Below are positions 8,788-22,069 of a stretch of 64,000 nt of DNA, in pieces; the stretch's first letter is position 1; every line of letters begins with the position of its first letter. The position numbers and the translations under genes are program-made. The DNA comes from Proteus alimentorum (GTDB lineage Bacteria; Pseudomonadota; Gammaproteobacteria; Enterobacterales; Enterobacteriaceae): positions 62,262 to 126,261 of the forward strand of contig NZ_NBVR01000013.1 in assembly GCF_002607735.1 (NCBI RefSeq), in the 5' to 3' direction. The notes under the pieces are model-generated. The model had not been told where the DNA came from. It ran no database searches and was given only the letters and a program-made list of their open reading frames with translations.

Positions 8788-8930
8788 AACGCAATTCCTT
8801 GTCTATTTTCTGCTTCGTAATTCCGTTTAATTATTTTTACATGACGTGGATGGCTTAAATCACGTTGGATAAGATCAATTGATTGCTTATCTTTAACAAT
8901 AAAAATTTTACTAAAAGAAGCCGTAGCCAT
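8751..8930 (-). CDS. Small protein, putative antitoxin upstream of the GNAT gene
   Basis: This 59-residue open frame starts at ATG 8930, seven bases after a GGAGAG ribosome site, and ends at TAA 8751-8753. The protein is basic and Lys/Arg-rich, beginning MATASFSKIFIVKD and ending in a KIIKRNYEAENRQGIALLKQRLSNLE helix. It has no signal peptide or membrane segment. It overlaps the 5' end of the GNAT gene on the same strand, which is the standard arrangement of an antitoxin before its toxin. I recall similar short proteins before GNAT genes but cannot name a family. It lacks an obvious ribbon-helix-helix or helix-turn-helix that I can identify with confidence, so autoregulation is a guess. Confidence 0.65.
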   Translation of the reverse strand: MATASFSKIFIVKDKQSIDLIQRDLSHPRHVKIIKRNYEAENRQGIALLKQRLSNLENY

Positions 8931-9046
8931 AGGTCTCTCCTATCAATTTCTTTCGTAAGAAAGATAGCAATGTTAATGAGCAGACATAATCATTTTTTGT
9001 ATAAAAAATAAACTACAAAAATAAGTAAGAAGATTACCTCATTTTT

Positions 9047-9092
9047 TAAAAAGCCTATAGCGTATCGTTATTTTTTATTTTTACGCTATAGG
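9047..9092 (-). terminator. Rho-independent terminator after mnmE
   Basis: An 11-bp perfect inverted repeat, CCTATAGCGTA at 9054-9064 with its complement at 9082-9092, encloses a 17-base loop. On the minus strand it is followed by CTTTTTAAAAAA, so it ends mnmE transcription. Confidence 0.8.
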
Positions 9093-9109
9093 TTAGAGTC
9101 ATGAACGCA

Positions 9110-10474
9110 TTACTTCCCAATACAAAAACTAGAGAAAATACGGCCTAATAAGTCATCGGAGGTAAATTCGCCTGTGATTTCACTTAATGCTTGTTGAGCT
9201 AGTCTTAACTCTTCTGCTAATAATTCACCGGATTTTGCATAAACCAATTGTTCATGGCCTTGCTGTAAGTGCTCGGCGGCGGTATTTAAGGCTTGTAAGT
9301 GACGACGACGCGCTAAGAAGCCCCCTTCGGTATTACTATTAAAGCCCATGGCTTCTTTTAGGTGATCGCGTAGCAATTCAATCCCCATTCCATCGCGGGC
9401 AGATAAGCGGATCATGGGATAGTTACCTTGCGCGGTGATCTCGACATTTTCACCTGTTAAATCTGACTTGTTACGAATAACGGTAACAGGCAAGGTGCTC
9501 GGTAAACGAGCCATAAATTCAGGCCAGATATCTTCGGGTGTTGTTGCATCAGTTGTGGTGCTATCAACCATAAATAGCACTCTATCTGCTTGTTCAATCT
9601 CTTTCCAAGCACGTTCAATACCAATGCGTTCAACTTCATCACTGGCTTCACGTAAACCCGCTGTATCGATAATATGCAAAGGCATACCATCAATATGAAT
9701 ATGTTCACGCAATACATCGCGCGTTGTGCCCGCAATATCTGTAACAATCGCGGCGTCTCTGCCCGCTAATGCATTTAACAGGCTTGATTTACCCGCATTA
9801 GGGCGACCTGCGATAACCACTTTCATCCCTTCACGTAACAGGCTACCTTGACGAGCTTGGGCACGAACATCATCTAATTCAGCAATAACCGCATTAAGTT
9901 TTCCTTCAATGATACCGTCAGAAAGAAAATCAATCTCTTCATCAGGGAAATCAATGGCCGCTTCAACATAGATACGTAAGTGAGTTAATGACTCTACCAT
10001 CTCATTAATATGAGAAGAAAATGCACCTTGTAATGAATTAATCGCTGAACGTGCCGCTTGTTCTGAGCTGGCATCAATTAAATCGGCAATCGCTTCGGCT
10101 TGTGCTAAGTCGAGTTTGTCATTTAAAAATGCACGTTCAGAAAATTCCCCTGGGTTTGCAATACGCACACCGGGAATTTGTAAGATACGTTTTAGTAATA
10201 AATCCAGAATAACGGGGCCACCATGACCTTGTAGTTCTAGAACATCTTCGCCTGTAAATGAGTGCGGATTTGGGAAGAAAAGGGCGATACCCTGATCAAG
10301 CACGGAGTTATCATCATTACGAAATGGCAGGTAATCGGCATAACGAGGTTTAGGCAACTTGCCTAAAACGGTTTGTGCCACAAGTGCCGCTTTGGGGCCA
10401 GAAACGCGTAGGATACCAACACCGCCTCTTCCCGGAGGTGTGGCCTGAGCGACGATAGTATCAGTGCTATGCAT
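9110..10474 (-). CDS. mnmE: tRNA uridine-5-carboxymethylaminomethyl modification GTPase MnmE
   Basis: MnmE (454 residues) works with MnmG to place the (carboxymethyl)aminomethyl group on wobble U34 of tRNAs. The N-terminal folate-binding domain begins [20 protein letters not shown] helical domain follows, with an inserted GTPase domain: P-loop GRPNAGKSS at about 223-231, G2 TTRD near 250, DTAGL at about 270-274, and NKSD near 340. The C-terminus ends in the conserved FCIGK, whose Cys is needed for catalysis. Length and motifs are normal. It sits downstream of yidC on the same strand, the classic rpmH-rnpA-yidD-yidC-mnmE order, but a terminator separates it from yidC. Confidence 0.97.
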   Translation of the reverse strand: MHSTDTIVAQATPPGRGGVGILRVSGPKAALVAQTVLGKLPKPRYADYLPFRNDDNSVLDQGIALFFPNPHSFTGEDVLELQGHGGPVILDLLLKRILQIPGVRIANPGEFSERAFLNDKLDLAQAEAIADLIDASSEQAARSAINSLQGAFSSHINEMVESLTHLRIYVEAAIDFPDEEIDFLSDGIIEGKLNAVIAELDDVRAQARQGSLLREGMKVVIAGRPNAGKSSLLNALAGRDAAIVTDIAGTTRDVLREHIHIDGMPLHIIDTAGLREASDEVERIGIERAWKEIEQADRVLFMVDSTTTDATTPEDIWPEFMARLPSTLPVTVIRNKSDLTGENVEITAQGNYPMIRLSARDGMGIELLRDHLKEAMGFNSNTEGGFLARRRHLQALNTAAEHLQQGHEQLVYAKSGELLAEELRLAQQALSEITGEFTSDDLLGRIFSSFCIGK

Positions 10475-10512
10475 GGTGTACTCGCTTAATCAGAATCATC
10501 ATATCAATATAA

Positions 10513-10545
10513 AAAAACAGAAGGCGGTCATTGTAGACCGCCTTC
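10513..10545 (-). terminator. Rho-independent terminator after yidC
   Basis: A 10-bp perfect GC-rich stem (GAAGGCGGTC at 10520-10529 with its complement at 10536-10545) has a 6-base loop. On the minus strand it runs into TGTTTTTTT. It separates yidC from mnmE. Confidence 0.9.
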
Positions 10546-10605
10546 GCTATTTTATGTCACTTTCCTTTGAATGTAACCAAGGAAGAGGTTTTTCCTCATG
10601 TGACC

Positions 10606-12246
10606 TTATTTTTTGTCTCTACTGTGTAAGCCACGTTTTTCCAGACCGCGGTAAATTAACTGCTGCTGGATAATGGTCACTAAGTTACTGACGATATAGT
10701 ACAGAACCAGACCTGATGGGAACCACAGGAAGAATACGGTAAACACAACCGGCATAAAGGTCATGATTTTTTGTTGCATCGGATCAGTCACTGCTGTAGG
10801 AGACAGTTTCTGAATGACGAACATCGTCACACCCATTAATAATGGCAGGATGTAGTACGGATCTTGTGCAGACAAGTCTTGGATCCATAACATGAATGGC
10901 GCATGACGTAATTCAACAGAGCCCATCAGCATGTAATACAACGCAAGGAAGATTGGCATCTGGATAATCAGTGGTAAACAACCACCCAGAGGATTCACTT
11001 TCTCTTGTTTGTATAACGCCATCATTTCTTGGCTCATACGTTGTTTGTCATCACCAATACGTTCACGCAGTGCAGCCAGTTTTGGTTGCAGTAAACGCAT
11101 TTTCGCCATGGAGGTGTACTGTGCTTTAGTCAGCGGGTACATGATACCACGAACGATAAAGGTGATCATGATGATGGAGAAGCCCCAGTTACCGATAAAG
11201 CTGTGAAGGAATTTCAACAGTTTAAACAGTGGCTGAGAGATAAACCATAACCAACCGTAGTCTACAGACAGGTCTAAATGTGGCGCAATGGCGGACATTT
11301 CTGACTGAATTTCAGGACCAACCCATAATGTTGAGCTGATATCCGCACTGCTATTTGGTGCAATTGTCACCGGTGCTGATTTATAACCAATCAGAGCAAT
11401 AGATTTATTTTCTAAAGTGATAGAGTAGAAGCTATTGTTCTGACTCTCTTTAGAAGGAACCCATGCTGTTGCAAAGTACTGTTGTAACATTGCAACCCAA
11501 CCATTATTCGTGGTTAGAGATAAGTTTTTATCTTCGATATCACCAAAACTATATTTTTTATAGTTGGTTTCATCTGATGAGTATGCCGCACCACGATAAG
11601 TGTGTAGCGCAAAGTTGCTACTACCTGTATCACGGCTTTCTGGCAATTTAACAGATTGTTTTAACTGACCGTAGAAGTTCATGGTCAACGTTTTATCTGT
11701 TGTATTCTCAATTTTGTAATCAATGCCGATATCGTACTGACCTTTTTTCAGAATGAAGGTTTTGACGAATTTTACGCCTTCTTCATTTACGAAAGTCATA
11801 GGTACGCGTAATTCATCTTGGTTTTCACCAAGTACGAATTCGTTTTTATCAGCACTATAAACTGGGCGAGATTTCTGATCTGGACCATCTGGGCCGATTA
11901 AGCCACTTTGAGCCTGATACAGGAATTGTGGTGTAGTTTCCAGTAAACGGAAAGGCGTAGTCGAATTAAGCTCGGCGGGATAGGCTAACAAATCAGCCTC
12001 ATCGATAGTACCGCCCTGAGTATTGATACGAAGATCAAGTACGTCAGTTTTTACGGTAATCAATTTTGCCTGCTCATTGCTGTTACCAGTTACAGCAAGA
12101 CTATCACTGCTTGGCACGTCCGCTTGTTGCGAGATCTGAGCGGTAGTGGTGGTGTTTTGTGAAACTTTATCACCCTCCCACTGCTGCCAGATCAGGAAAG
12201 AAACGAACAGCAAAGCGATGAATAGAAGATTGCGTTGCGAATCCAT
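10606..12246 (-). CDS. yidC: Membrane protein insertase YidC
   Basis: YidC (546 residues) inserts proteins into the inner membrane, alone or with SecYEG. An N-terminal membrane anchor ([18 protein letters not shown], about residues 6-23) is followed by the large periplasmic P1 domain (about 50-340). The conserved five-helix insertase core (about 355-530) contains [21 protein letters not shown], with the Arg of the hydrophilic groove, and [20 protein letters not shown]. The Lys/Arg-rich tail ends RGLHSRDKK. The length matches the enterobacterial protein. It starts two bases after yidD, so the two are co-translated. The start is the ATG at 12246. Confidence 0.98.
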   Translation of the reverse strand: MDSQRNLLFIALLFVSFLIWQQWEGDKVSQNTTTTAQISQQADVPSSDSLAVTGNSNEQAKLITVKTDVLDLRINTQGGTIDEADLLAYPAELNSTTPFRLLETTPQFLYQAQSGLIGPDGPDQKSRPVYSADKNEFVLGENQDELRVPMTFVNEEGVKFVKTFILKKGQYDIGIDYKIENTTDKTLTMNFYGQLKQSVKLPESRDTGSSNFALHTYRGAAYSSDETNYKKYSFGDIEDKNLSLTTNNGWVAMLQQYFATAWVPSKESQNNSFYSITLENKSIALIGYKSAPVTIAPNSSADISSTLWVGPEIQSEMSAIAPHLDLSVDYGWLWFISQPLFKLLKFLHSFIGNWGFSIIMITFIVRGIMYPLTKAQYTSMAKMRLLQPKLAALRERIGDDKQRMSQEMMALYKQEKVNPLGGCLPLIIQMPIFLALYYMLMGSVELRHAPFMLWIQDLSAQDPYYILPLLMGVTMFVIQKLSPTAVTDPMQQKIMTFMPVVFTVFFLWFPSGLVLYYIVSNLVTIIQQQLIYRGLEKRGLHSRDKK

Positions 12247-12248
12247 CG

Positions 12249-12509
12249 TTAATTTTCTCTGTTATCGTCGTTTTTTCTAGGTGGGACAGGATCATCACCA
12301 CCTTCGTGTAAAGGGTGGCATTTTAATATGCGTTTCACTGTTAACCAACTACCTTTTATCATTCCAAACCTGCGCAATGCCTCAATTCCGTAATGAGAGC
12401 ACGTAGGATTAAAACGACAACGAGGCCCCAACAGAGGACTAATCCCCAGTTGATAGCCCCTAATCAGCAAGATCAGGACTTTTGAGCCAAGCGACAATGA
12501 CGACGCCAT
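12249..12509 (-). CDS. yidD: Membrane protein insertion efficiency factor YidD
   Basis: YidD is a small membrane-associated protein (86 residues) that helps YidC-dependent insertion. It begins with an amphipathic helix ([22 protein letters not shown]). The conserved Cys-containing core follows: [19 protein letters not shown], then [18 protein letters not shown]. Its first 37 bases overlap the end of rnpA in another frame, and yidC follows after two bases. This overlap is conserved in related bacteria and suggests translational coupling across rnpA-yidD-yidC. Confidence 0.96.
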   Translation of the reverse strand: MASSLSLGSKVLILLIRGYQLGISPLLGPRCRFNPTCSHYGIEALRRFGMIKGSWLTVKRILKCHPLHEGGDDPVPPRKNDDNREN

Positions 12510-12832
12510 AATTTACCCAACATTTCCGTCAATTGATGGTTATCAAGTTCAGCAACCCCTTTTCTTACTAATAGCACAAAATCCATCGGCGGTAATTCAT
12601 GCTGATGTAAACGAAAGTATTCACGGGCTAATCGTTTAATACGATTGCGCTCATGAGCACGTTTAACGTTTTTCTTTGCGATTGTTAGACCGATGCGGGG
12701 ATGCCCCAGCTCATTCTGGCGACCCAAAATAGTAACTTCTGGAGAACTCGCACGTTGTGGTTGCTGGAAAACAAAATTGAAATGCTTGGGAGTTAACAAA
12801 CGTAACTCCCTTGGAAAAGCGAGCTTAACCAC
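12473..12832 (-). CDS. rnpA: Ribonuclease P protein component
   Basis: RnpA (119 residues) is the protein subunit of RNase P, which trims tRNA 5' ends. The conserved RNA-binding signature [27 protein letters not shown] lies at about residues 48-74. The start is GTG at 12830-12832 (GTGGTTAAGCTC), the same unusual start used in E. coli rnpA. An ATG start is not available in a sensible place. The gene lies 17 bases after rpmH and overlaps yidD by 37 bases, so it is translated from the rpmH transcript. Confidence 0.97.
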   Translation of the reverse strand: MVKLAFPRELRLLTPKHFNFVFQQPQRASSPEVTILGRQNELGHPRIGLTIAKKNVKRAHERNRIKRLAREYFRLHQHELPPMDFVLLVRKGVAELDNHQLTEMLGKLWRRHCRLAQKS

Positions 12833-12849
12833 GGAATGGTTAGCTTTTA

Positions 12850-13005
<156 letters not shown>

Positions 13006-13289
13006 CTACTTAATATAATTACTGATTCAGCAAATGCGTTGACAGACAGGCGTGCAATAAATAAACAAACCAGTACTTCAATCGCAGCATCAATGATGGA
13101 AAGATGCGGGATTGTAATAAAATCACTCAAATGCGTCAATGAAGATGACGCTTTAAGTACCGATTTTTGTCGTCTTTTTTAGCAAACCCGATAATCAATC
13201 CTGACTTATGCGCAACGAGTACGCTTATTAGCGACCTAAAAGAGCGCCTTAATAAGTGACTTTGTTGGTACAAGCACGCAGGGTGCAAG

Positions 13290-13317
13290 ATTATACGGAC
13301 TCATGGTGAAAGCGCAA
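13290..13317 (-). promoter_or_regulatory. Sigma-70 promoter for the rpmH operon
   Basis: On the minus strand TTGCGC (13317-13312) and TATAAT (13295-13290) are separated by 16 bases. Transcription would begin near 13283, giving an rpmH leader of about 290 bases, which is long. Other promoters nearer to rpmH may exist. Confidence 0.65.
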
Positions 13318-13390
13318 GGATCTTTGGTGGATCAAAAGAGAGATATTTGATCACTTACTATAAGAAAGAGAGATTTATGCAAAGAGAAAG

Positions 13391-13399
13391 TTATCCCCA
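13391..13399 (+). promoter_or_regulatory. DnaA box, one mismatch
   Basis: TTATCCCCA differs at one position from the consensus TTATCCACA. It lies 337 bases before the dnaA start and 82 bases before a perfect box. Confidence 0.55.
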
Positions 13400-13480
13400 A
13401 TTGCTATTTATAGGACGACTCAAGTACACTAGAACGCCTTTGCATATTTCATTTGGTGAATTATCGTAAATCAGCAAGCC

Positions 13481-13489
13481 TGTGGATAA
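13481..13489 (-). promoter_or_regulatory. DnaA box, perfect match
   Basis: TGTGGATAA is the exact complement of the R1-type box TTATCCACA. It lies about 250 bases before dnaA, where it fits autoregulation by DnaA. Confidence 0.75.
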
Positions 13490-13735
13490 AAACCATAAAA
13501 ACTGTGCAAAAGAAAGAGGATCTTCGTTTCATTTTGCGATATGATCCCCCGTCATGATCAGAATAGCCAGTCTGCGATCGTGAGTCACGATGTAAAAAAA
13601 ATCGTTGTTACCAAGAGTTGTTCCTTATTAAGAATTGAAGAGGAACGGTGTTGTGCACTTTGTATTTAGGCGCACAGTGTTTAACTGCATTTTTCCTGTT
13701 TATTTTTTAGTCTTGTTTTTTTAGGGGAGTCCGCC

Positions 13736-15136
13736 GTGTCACTTTCGCTTTGGCAGCATTGTCTTGCCCGATTGCAGGATGAGTTACCTGCCACTGAATT
13801 TAGTATGTGGATACGTCCCTTGCAGGCAGAACTAAGCGATAATACGCTGGCGCTGTATGCACCTAATCGTTTCGTTTTAGATTGGGTGAGAGAAAAATAC
13901 ATTAATAATATCAACGCATTATTAGTGGATTTTTGTGGCTCTGAAGTCCCTTCTTTACGTTTTGAAGTGGGTAATAAACCCGCATCAGCACGTACAACGG
14001 AAAGTATTCCTAAAGCGGTTGTACATCCAACGGTGCATACAGCCCCAACACATAGTCAGCCTATTCGCCCTAGTTGGGATAATCAACCAGCGTCTCAACT
14101 GCCTGAACTCAATTATCGTTCTAATGTTAACCCTAAGCATAAGTTTGATAACTTCGTTGAAGGTAAATCAAACCAGTTAGCAAGGGCAGCGGCAAGACAA
14201 GTTGCTGATAACCCAGGTGGAGCTTATAACCCACTCTTTTTATACGGTGGAACAGGGCTGGGTAAAACGCACTTGTTACACGCCGTGGGTAACAGCATTA
14301 TGGAACGTAAAGCGAATGCAAAAGTTGTTTATATGCATTCTGAACGTTTCGTACAAGATATGGTAAAAGCATTACAAAATAATGCGATAGAAGACTTTAA
14401 GCGCTATTACCGTTCTGTGGATGCACTATTAATTGATGATATTCAATTTTTCGCCAATAAAGAGCGTTCACAAGAAGAATTTTTTCATACCTTTAACGCA
14501 TTGTTAGAGGGCAATCAGCAAATTATTTTAACGTCAGACCGTTATCCAAAAGAGATAAATGGTGTTGAAGACAGATTAAAATCACGCTTTGGTTGGGGAT
14601 TAACGGTGGCTATTGAACCACCTGAACTTGAAACCCGAGTGGCGATTTTGATGAAAAAAGCGGATGAAAACCAAATTCAATTACCTGACGAAGTGGCCTT
14701 TTTTATTGCTAAAAGACTTCGTTCTAACGTCCGTGAGCTTGAAGGTGCATTAAACCGAGTGATTGCTAACGCAAACTTTACAGGTCGTGCGATTACTATC
14801 GACTTTGTACGTGAAGCATTACGTGATCTGCTCGCCTTGCAGGAAAAATTAGTCACTATTGATAATATTCAAAAAACGGTTGCTGAATATTATAAAATTA
14901 AAGTCGCTGATTTACTGTCGAAGCGGAGATCTCGATCGGTTGCCCGTCCGAGGCAAATGGCAATGGCGCTGGCGAAGGAATTAACAAACCACAGCTTGCC
15001 TGAAATCGGGGATGCCTTTGGGGGTCGTGATCATACAACTGTACTTCATGCATGCCGAAAGATAGAGCAATTGCGTGAAGAAAGTCATGACATCAAAGAA
15101 GATTTTTCTAACTTAATCAGAACATTATCATCCTAG
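13736..15136 (+). CDS. dnaA: Chromosomal replication initiator protein DnaA
   Basis: DnaA (466 residues) binds DnaA boxes and opens oriC. Domain I (about 1-85) begins [17 protein letters not shown], and a variable Pro/Thr-rich linker follows. The AAA+ domain has Walker [10 protein letters not shown] at about 171-179 and Walker B LLIDDIQF near 232. The C-terminal helix-turn-helix ends with the box-binding signature [15 protein letters not shown]. The start is GTG at 13736 with ribosome site AGGGGAGT, as in E. coli. It heads dnaA-dnaN-recF-gyrB, with dnaN four bases downstream. Confidence 0.98.
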   Translation: MSLSLWQHCLARLQDELPATEFSMWIRPLQAELSDNTLALYAPNRFVLDWVREKYINNINALLVDFCGSEVPSLRFEVGNKPASARTTESIPKAVVHPTVHTAPTHSQPIRPSWDNQPASQLPELNYRSNVNPKHKFDNFVEGKSNQLARAAARQVADNPGGAYNPLFLYGGTGLGKTHLLHAVGNSIMERKANAKVVYMHSERFVQDMVKALQNNAIEDFKRYYRSVDALLIDDIQFFANKERSQEEFFHTFNALLEGNQQIILTSDRYPKEINGVEDRLKSRFGWGLTVAIEPPELETRVAILMKKADENQIQLPDEVAFFIAKRLRSNVRELEGALNRVIANANFTGRAITIDFVREALRDLLALQEKLVTIDNIQKTVAEYYKIKVADLLSKRRSRSVARPRQMAMALAKELTNHSLPEIGDAFGGRDHTTVLHACRKIEQLREESHDIKEDFSNLIRTLSS

Positions 15137-15140
15137 CGCT

Positions 15141-16244
15141 ATGAAATTTATCATTGAACGTGAACAGCTTCTTAAGCCGCTACAACAAGTAAGTGGCCCT
15201 TTAGGTGGTCGTCCAACATTACCTATATTAGGTAACCTATTGCTTAAGGTCACTGAAAATACCTTATCGCTAACGGGGACTGACCTTGAAATGGAGATGG
15301 TGGCAAGAGTTAATCTTAGCCAATCTCATGAAATTGGCGCCACAACTGTTCCTGCGCGTAAGTTTTTTGATATTTGGCGTGGGTTACCAGAAGGTGCTGA
15401 AATCAGTGTTGAGCTTGATGGTGATCGCCTATTAGTGCGTTCAGGTCGTAGCCGTTTCTCCTTATCAACATTACCTGCATCTGATTTTCCTAATTTAGAT
15501 GACTGGCAAAGTGAGGTCGAATTTACTTTGCCTCAAGCAACATTAAAACGTCTGATTGAGTCAACTCAATTTTCAATGGCGCACCAAGATGTGCGTTATT
15601 ACCTCAACGGTATGTTGTTTGAAACTGAAAATACAGAGTTACGCACAGTGGCAACAGATGGACACCGTTTAGCGGTATGTTCAATGGATATTGGACAATC
15701 TTTACCGGGGCATTCTGTTATTGTTCCTCGTAAAGGTGTCATTGAATTGATGCGTTTACTTGATGGCGGTGGTGAAAGCTCACTGCAATTACAAATCGGT
15801 AGTAACAATATACGTGCGCATGTGGGTGATTTTATTTTCACCTCGAAGTTAGTTGATGGTCGTTTCCCTGACTATCGCCGTGTATTACCGAAAAACCCAA
15901 CGAAAACAGTGACTGCGGGTTGTGATATTCTTAAACAGGCATTTTCTCGTGCTGCAATTTTATCCAATGAAAAATTCCGTGGTGTGCGTATAAACCTCAC
16001 CAATGGTCAATTGAAAATTACAGCAAACAACCCTGAGCAAGAAGAAGCAGAAGAGATTGTTGATGTTCAATATCAAGGCGAAGAAATGGAAATTGGCTTT
16101 AATGTCAGTTATCTCCTTGATGTCCTTAATACATTGAAATGTGAAGAAGTTAAGCTTCTGCTAACAGATGCGGTTTCAAGTGTTCAAGTAGAGAATGTGG
16201 CAAGTTCTGCGGCTGCTTATGTTGTTATGCCAATGCGTTTATAA
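15141..16244 (+). CDS. dnaN: DNA polymerase III subunit beta (sliding clamp)
   Basis: DnaN (367 residues, one more than in E. coli) forms the ring that holds polymerase III and other partners on DNA. The three repeated clamp domains are visible. The hydrophobic partner-binding pocket ends in the usual C-terminal VVMPMRL. The internal motifs [14 protein letters not shown] and TDGHRLAVC are standard. It follows dnaA by four bases, and recF begins 11 bases after its stop, so these genes are one operon. Confidence 0.98.
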   Translation: MKFIIEREQLLKPLQQVSGPLGGRPTLPILGNLLLKVTENTLSLTGTDLEMEMVARVNLSQSHEIGATTVPARKFFDIWRGLPEGAEISVELDGDRLLVRSGRSRFSLSTLPASDFPNLDDWQSEVEFTLPQATLKRLIESTQFSMAHQDVRYYLNGMLFETENTELRTVATDGHRLAVCSMDIGQSLPGHSVIVPRKGVIELMRLLDGGGESSLQLQIGSNNIRAHVGDFIFTSKLVDGRFPDYRRVLPKNPTKTVTAGCDILKQAFSRAAILSNEKFRGVRINLTNGQLKITANNPEQEEAEEIVDVQYQGEEMEIGFNVSYLLDVLNTLKCEEVKLLLTDAVSSVQVENVASSAAAYVVMPMRL

Positions 16245-16255
16245 TAGTCACTAAC

Positions 16256-19779
<3,524 letters not shown>

Positions 19780-19805
19780 TAACGTGTAATGTCATCACGT
19801 AAAAT

Positions 19806-19838
19806 AAAAACCAGCTAATTGAATTAGCTGGTTTTTTT
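19806..19838. terminator. Terminator after gyrB, usable in both directions
   Basis: CCAGCTAATT and AATTAGCTGG form a strong stem, with A before and seven T after. It lies between the converging gyrB and asd genes. Confidence 0.88.
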
Positions 19839-19867
19839 GTATTTATAGCAGATGTTTTATCGAGAGA

Positions 19868-20974
19868 TTAACGCAGAATATTCAGCATACGGCGTAAAGG
19901 CTCTGCGGCACCCCATAATAGTTGGTCACCCACTGTAAAGGCTGAAATAAATTCAGGGCCCATATTCAGTTTACGAATACGACCTACTGGTGTGCTCAAT
20001 GTACCCGTGACGGCTGCTGGTGTTAATTCACGCATAGTTAATTCACGATCATTAGGAATGACTTTTACCCAATCATTATGGCTTGCGAGTAATTGCTCAA
20101 TTTCAGCAACAGGTAGGTCTTTTTTCAGTTTTAAGGTGAATGCTTGGCTGTGGCAACGTAATGCACCAATACGAACACAAAGACCATCAACAGGAATGAT
20201 ATTTGAACCGGTGTTTAGGATCTTGTTAGTTTCAGCTTGTCCTTTCCACTCTTCACGGCTTTGACCGTTTTCTAATTGTTTATCAATCCAAGGGATCAAG
20301 CTACCCGCAAGAGGAACACCAAATTGTTCGGTAGGCATCGCACCACTGCGTGTAAAGTGAGTGACTTTACGTTCAATATCTAAGATTGCAGATGCAGGGT
20401 TTTCTAGCTCTTTAACCACTTGATTATGTAAAGAGCCCATCTGTGACAGTAACTCTCTCATATGGCGAGCACCCGCCCCAGAAGCCGCTTGATAAGTCGA
20501 TACGCTTGCCCATTCTACTAAATTGTTAGCAAATAGACCGCCTAATGACATCAGCATTAAACTGACAGTGCAGTTGCCGCCGACAAAGGCTTTAATGCCT
20601 TTATTTAAGCTGTCTTGAATATGCTGCCCATTAACAGGATCGAGAATAATCACGGCATCGTCATTCATACGCAATGCGGATGCTGCATCAATCCAGTAAC
20701 CTTGCCAACCGGCTTGGCGCAGTTTCGGGTAGATTTCATTGGTATAGTCACCGCCTTGGCAACTAATAATAATATCAAGTGATGCTAGAGTATCAACATC
20801 ATAAGCATCTTGCAGAGTGCTACGGTGATTACCATAAGCAGGTGCTGCTTCACCTAATTGAGATGTGGTGAAGAAAACAGGGTTTATCCCATCAAAATCA
20901 TGTTCTTCAACCATTCTTTGCATTAAAACGGAGCCGACCATACCACGCCAGCCCACAAAACCAACATTTTTCAT
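19868..20974 (-). CDS. asd: Aspartate-semialdehyde dehydrogenase
   Basis: Asd (368 residues) reduces aspartyl phosphate to aspartate semialdehyde, feeding lysine, diaminopimelate, methionine and threonine synthesis. The N-terminal NADP-binding motif is [13 protein letters not shown]. The catalytic Cys lies in [12 protein letters not shown] near residue 135. The substrate-binding His/Arg region is [11 protein letters not shown] near 270. An upstream TTG-like start would add 15 residues, but ATG 20974 gives the family N-terminus [14 protein letters not shown] and has AGGG upstream. It is a monocistronic gene facing gyrB. Confidence 0.97.
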   Translation of the reverse strand: MKNVGFVGWRGMVGSVLMQRMVEEHDFDGINPVFFTTSQLGEAAPAYGNHRSTLQDAYDVDTLASLDIIISCQGGDYTNEIYPKLRQAGWQGYWIDAASALRMNDDAVIILDPVNGQHIQDSLNKGIKAFVGGNCTVSLMLMSLGGLFANNLVEWASVSTYQAASGAGARHMRELLSQMGSLHNQVVKELENPASAILDIERKVTHFTRSGAMPTEQFGVPLAGSLIPWIDKQLENGQSREEWKGQAETNKILNTGSNIIPVDGLCVRIGALRCHSQAFTLKLKKDLPVAEIEQLLASHNDWVKVIPNDRELTMRELTPAAVTGTLSTPVGRIRKLNMGPEFISAFTVGDQLLWGAAEPLRRMLNILR

Positions 20975-21444
20975 TGTAATTACCCTGTCTTTATCTGTAG
21001 GAATAGTGAGAGACCTCACACTAACCTGACAAAATATAGAGATAGGTGCAAGTTAATTTATTGATTATTTACCAAAGAATTAGAAGCGTTTCTTATAGTC
21101 TGCATAGAGTTAACAAAAAGAAACCACAGAACGAACAAATATCAATAAGTTGTTAAAAAGAAAATGAACCAGCCATAAAAGTGTAAGAATATTCTGCTAT
21201 ATCTTATTTTGTTTTTTAGGATAAATAAAAATATATTCTTGTTTAAGAAAATAGAGTAAAAATAGAAAAATGTAAAATAGTGTAATATATAAGAAAAACG
21301 TATTTACTTAGAGGTGACTCCAAGCTTTATACTGAAAACCATTATTCAATAGATGATGTATTTTCATAAATAAAAATAATGATGAATGTTCTTCATTTAC
21401 TCTCATTTTTATTTTACCTTAATTAAAGGCACTAGGAGGCGAAG
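20975..21444. other. AT-rich intergenic region between asd and a methyltransferase gene
   Basis: These 470 bases hold the divergent promoters of asd and the methyltransferase gene. A small hairpin GTGAG-GTCT-CTCAC (plus-strand 21006-21019) lies in the asd leader. I see no open frame, riboswitch or repeat that I can support; the base composition is strongly A/T. Confidence 0.5.
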
Positions 21445-22014
21445 ATGGATATATCCACATTCATTCCATTATCTACATACTACTCATATTTAAAACGGTT
21501 TGTGATCTCACCAACCACAATGGGTACTATCGCGCCTTCATCTCGTTGGTTATGTTATGAAATGTTAGATAAACTCAATTGGCAACAGGATCTTCAGATT
21601 GCTGAGTTAGGTGCTGGCACAGGTGTTATTACTCAACAGATCTTAAAAAGAATGTCGATGAATTCATCATTAGATGTTTTTGAAATAGAACCCAGTTTTG
21701 CGACAGAATTAGATAAAATTAACGATGATCGATTAAAGGTTTATACCGCATCAGCAGAGAAATTAAATAGTCATTATAATATGATTATTTCAGGGTTACC
21801 TTTTTTATCTATTCCTAAAAAAACAGGTTTAAGAGTTTTAAAACGGGTACATAAAGAATTATTAAAAACGCAAGGTTGTTTTGTATTATTTCAATATACA
21901 ACGCGATATGAAAAAACGTTATCTCGTTATTTTCATTTAGAAAAAAAATTAGTTATACGGAATGTTCCTCCTGCTTGGGTTTATTATTGTACGCCAAAAA
22001 ATAAAATAGGGTAA
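21445..22014 (+). CDS. Class I SAM-dependent methyltransferase, PmtA-like
   Basis: This 189-residue protein has SAM-binding motif I (IAELGAGTGVIT, about 52-63), an acidic motif II (VFEIEPSF) and a post-motif segment ISGLPF. The N-terminal FVISPTTMGTIAPSSRWLCYEML closely follows the pattern of bacterial phospholipid N-methyltransferases (PmtA) and related rRNA dimethylase-like enzymes. Methylation of a lipid head group is therefore a possible role but is not shown. The start has a good AGGAGGCG ribosome site. It stands alone with no operon partner, and its codon use is AT-rich. Confidence 0.75.
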   Translation: MDISTFIPLSTYYSYLKRFVISPTTMGTIAPSSRWLCYEMLDKLNWQQDLQIAELGAGTGVITQQILKRMSMNSSLDVFEIEPSFATELDKINDDRLKVYTASAEKLNSHYNMIISGLPFLSIPKKTGLRVLKRVHKELLKTQGCFVLFQYTTRYEKTLSRYFHLEKKLVIRNVPPAWVYYCTPKNKIG

Positions 22015-22069
22015 ATGCAAAGCTTGCTCGATGTTTATATTGTAAGTGAGAATTAAGAATAGATATTAT

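Noticed and set aside
13319-13735. Possible replication origin next to dnaA
   Set aside because: Only two DnaA boxes and no clear AT-rich unwinding repeats are seen; in related bacteria oriC is near mnmG-mioC.
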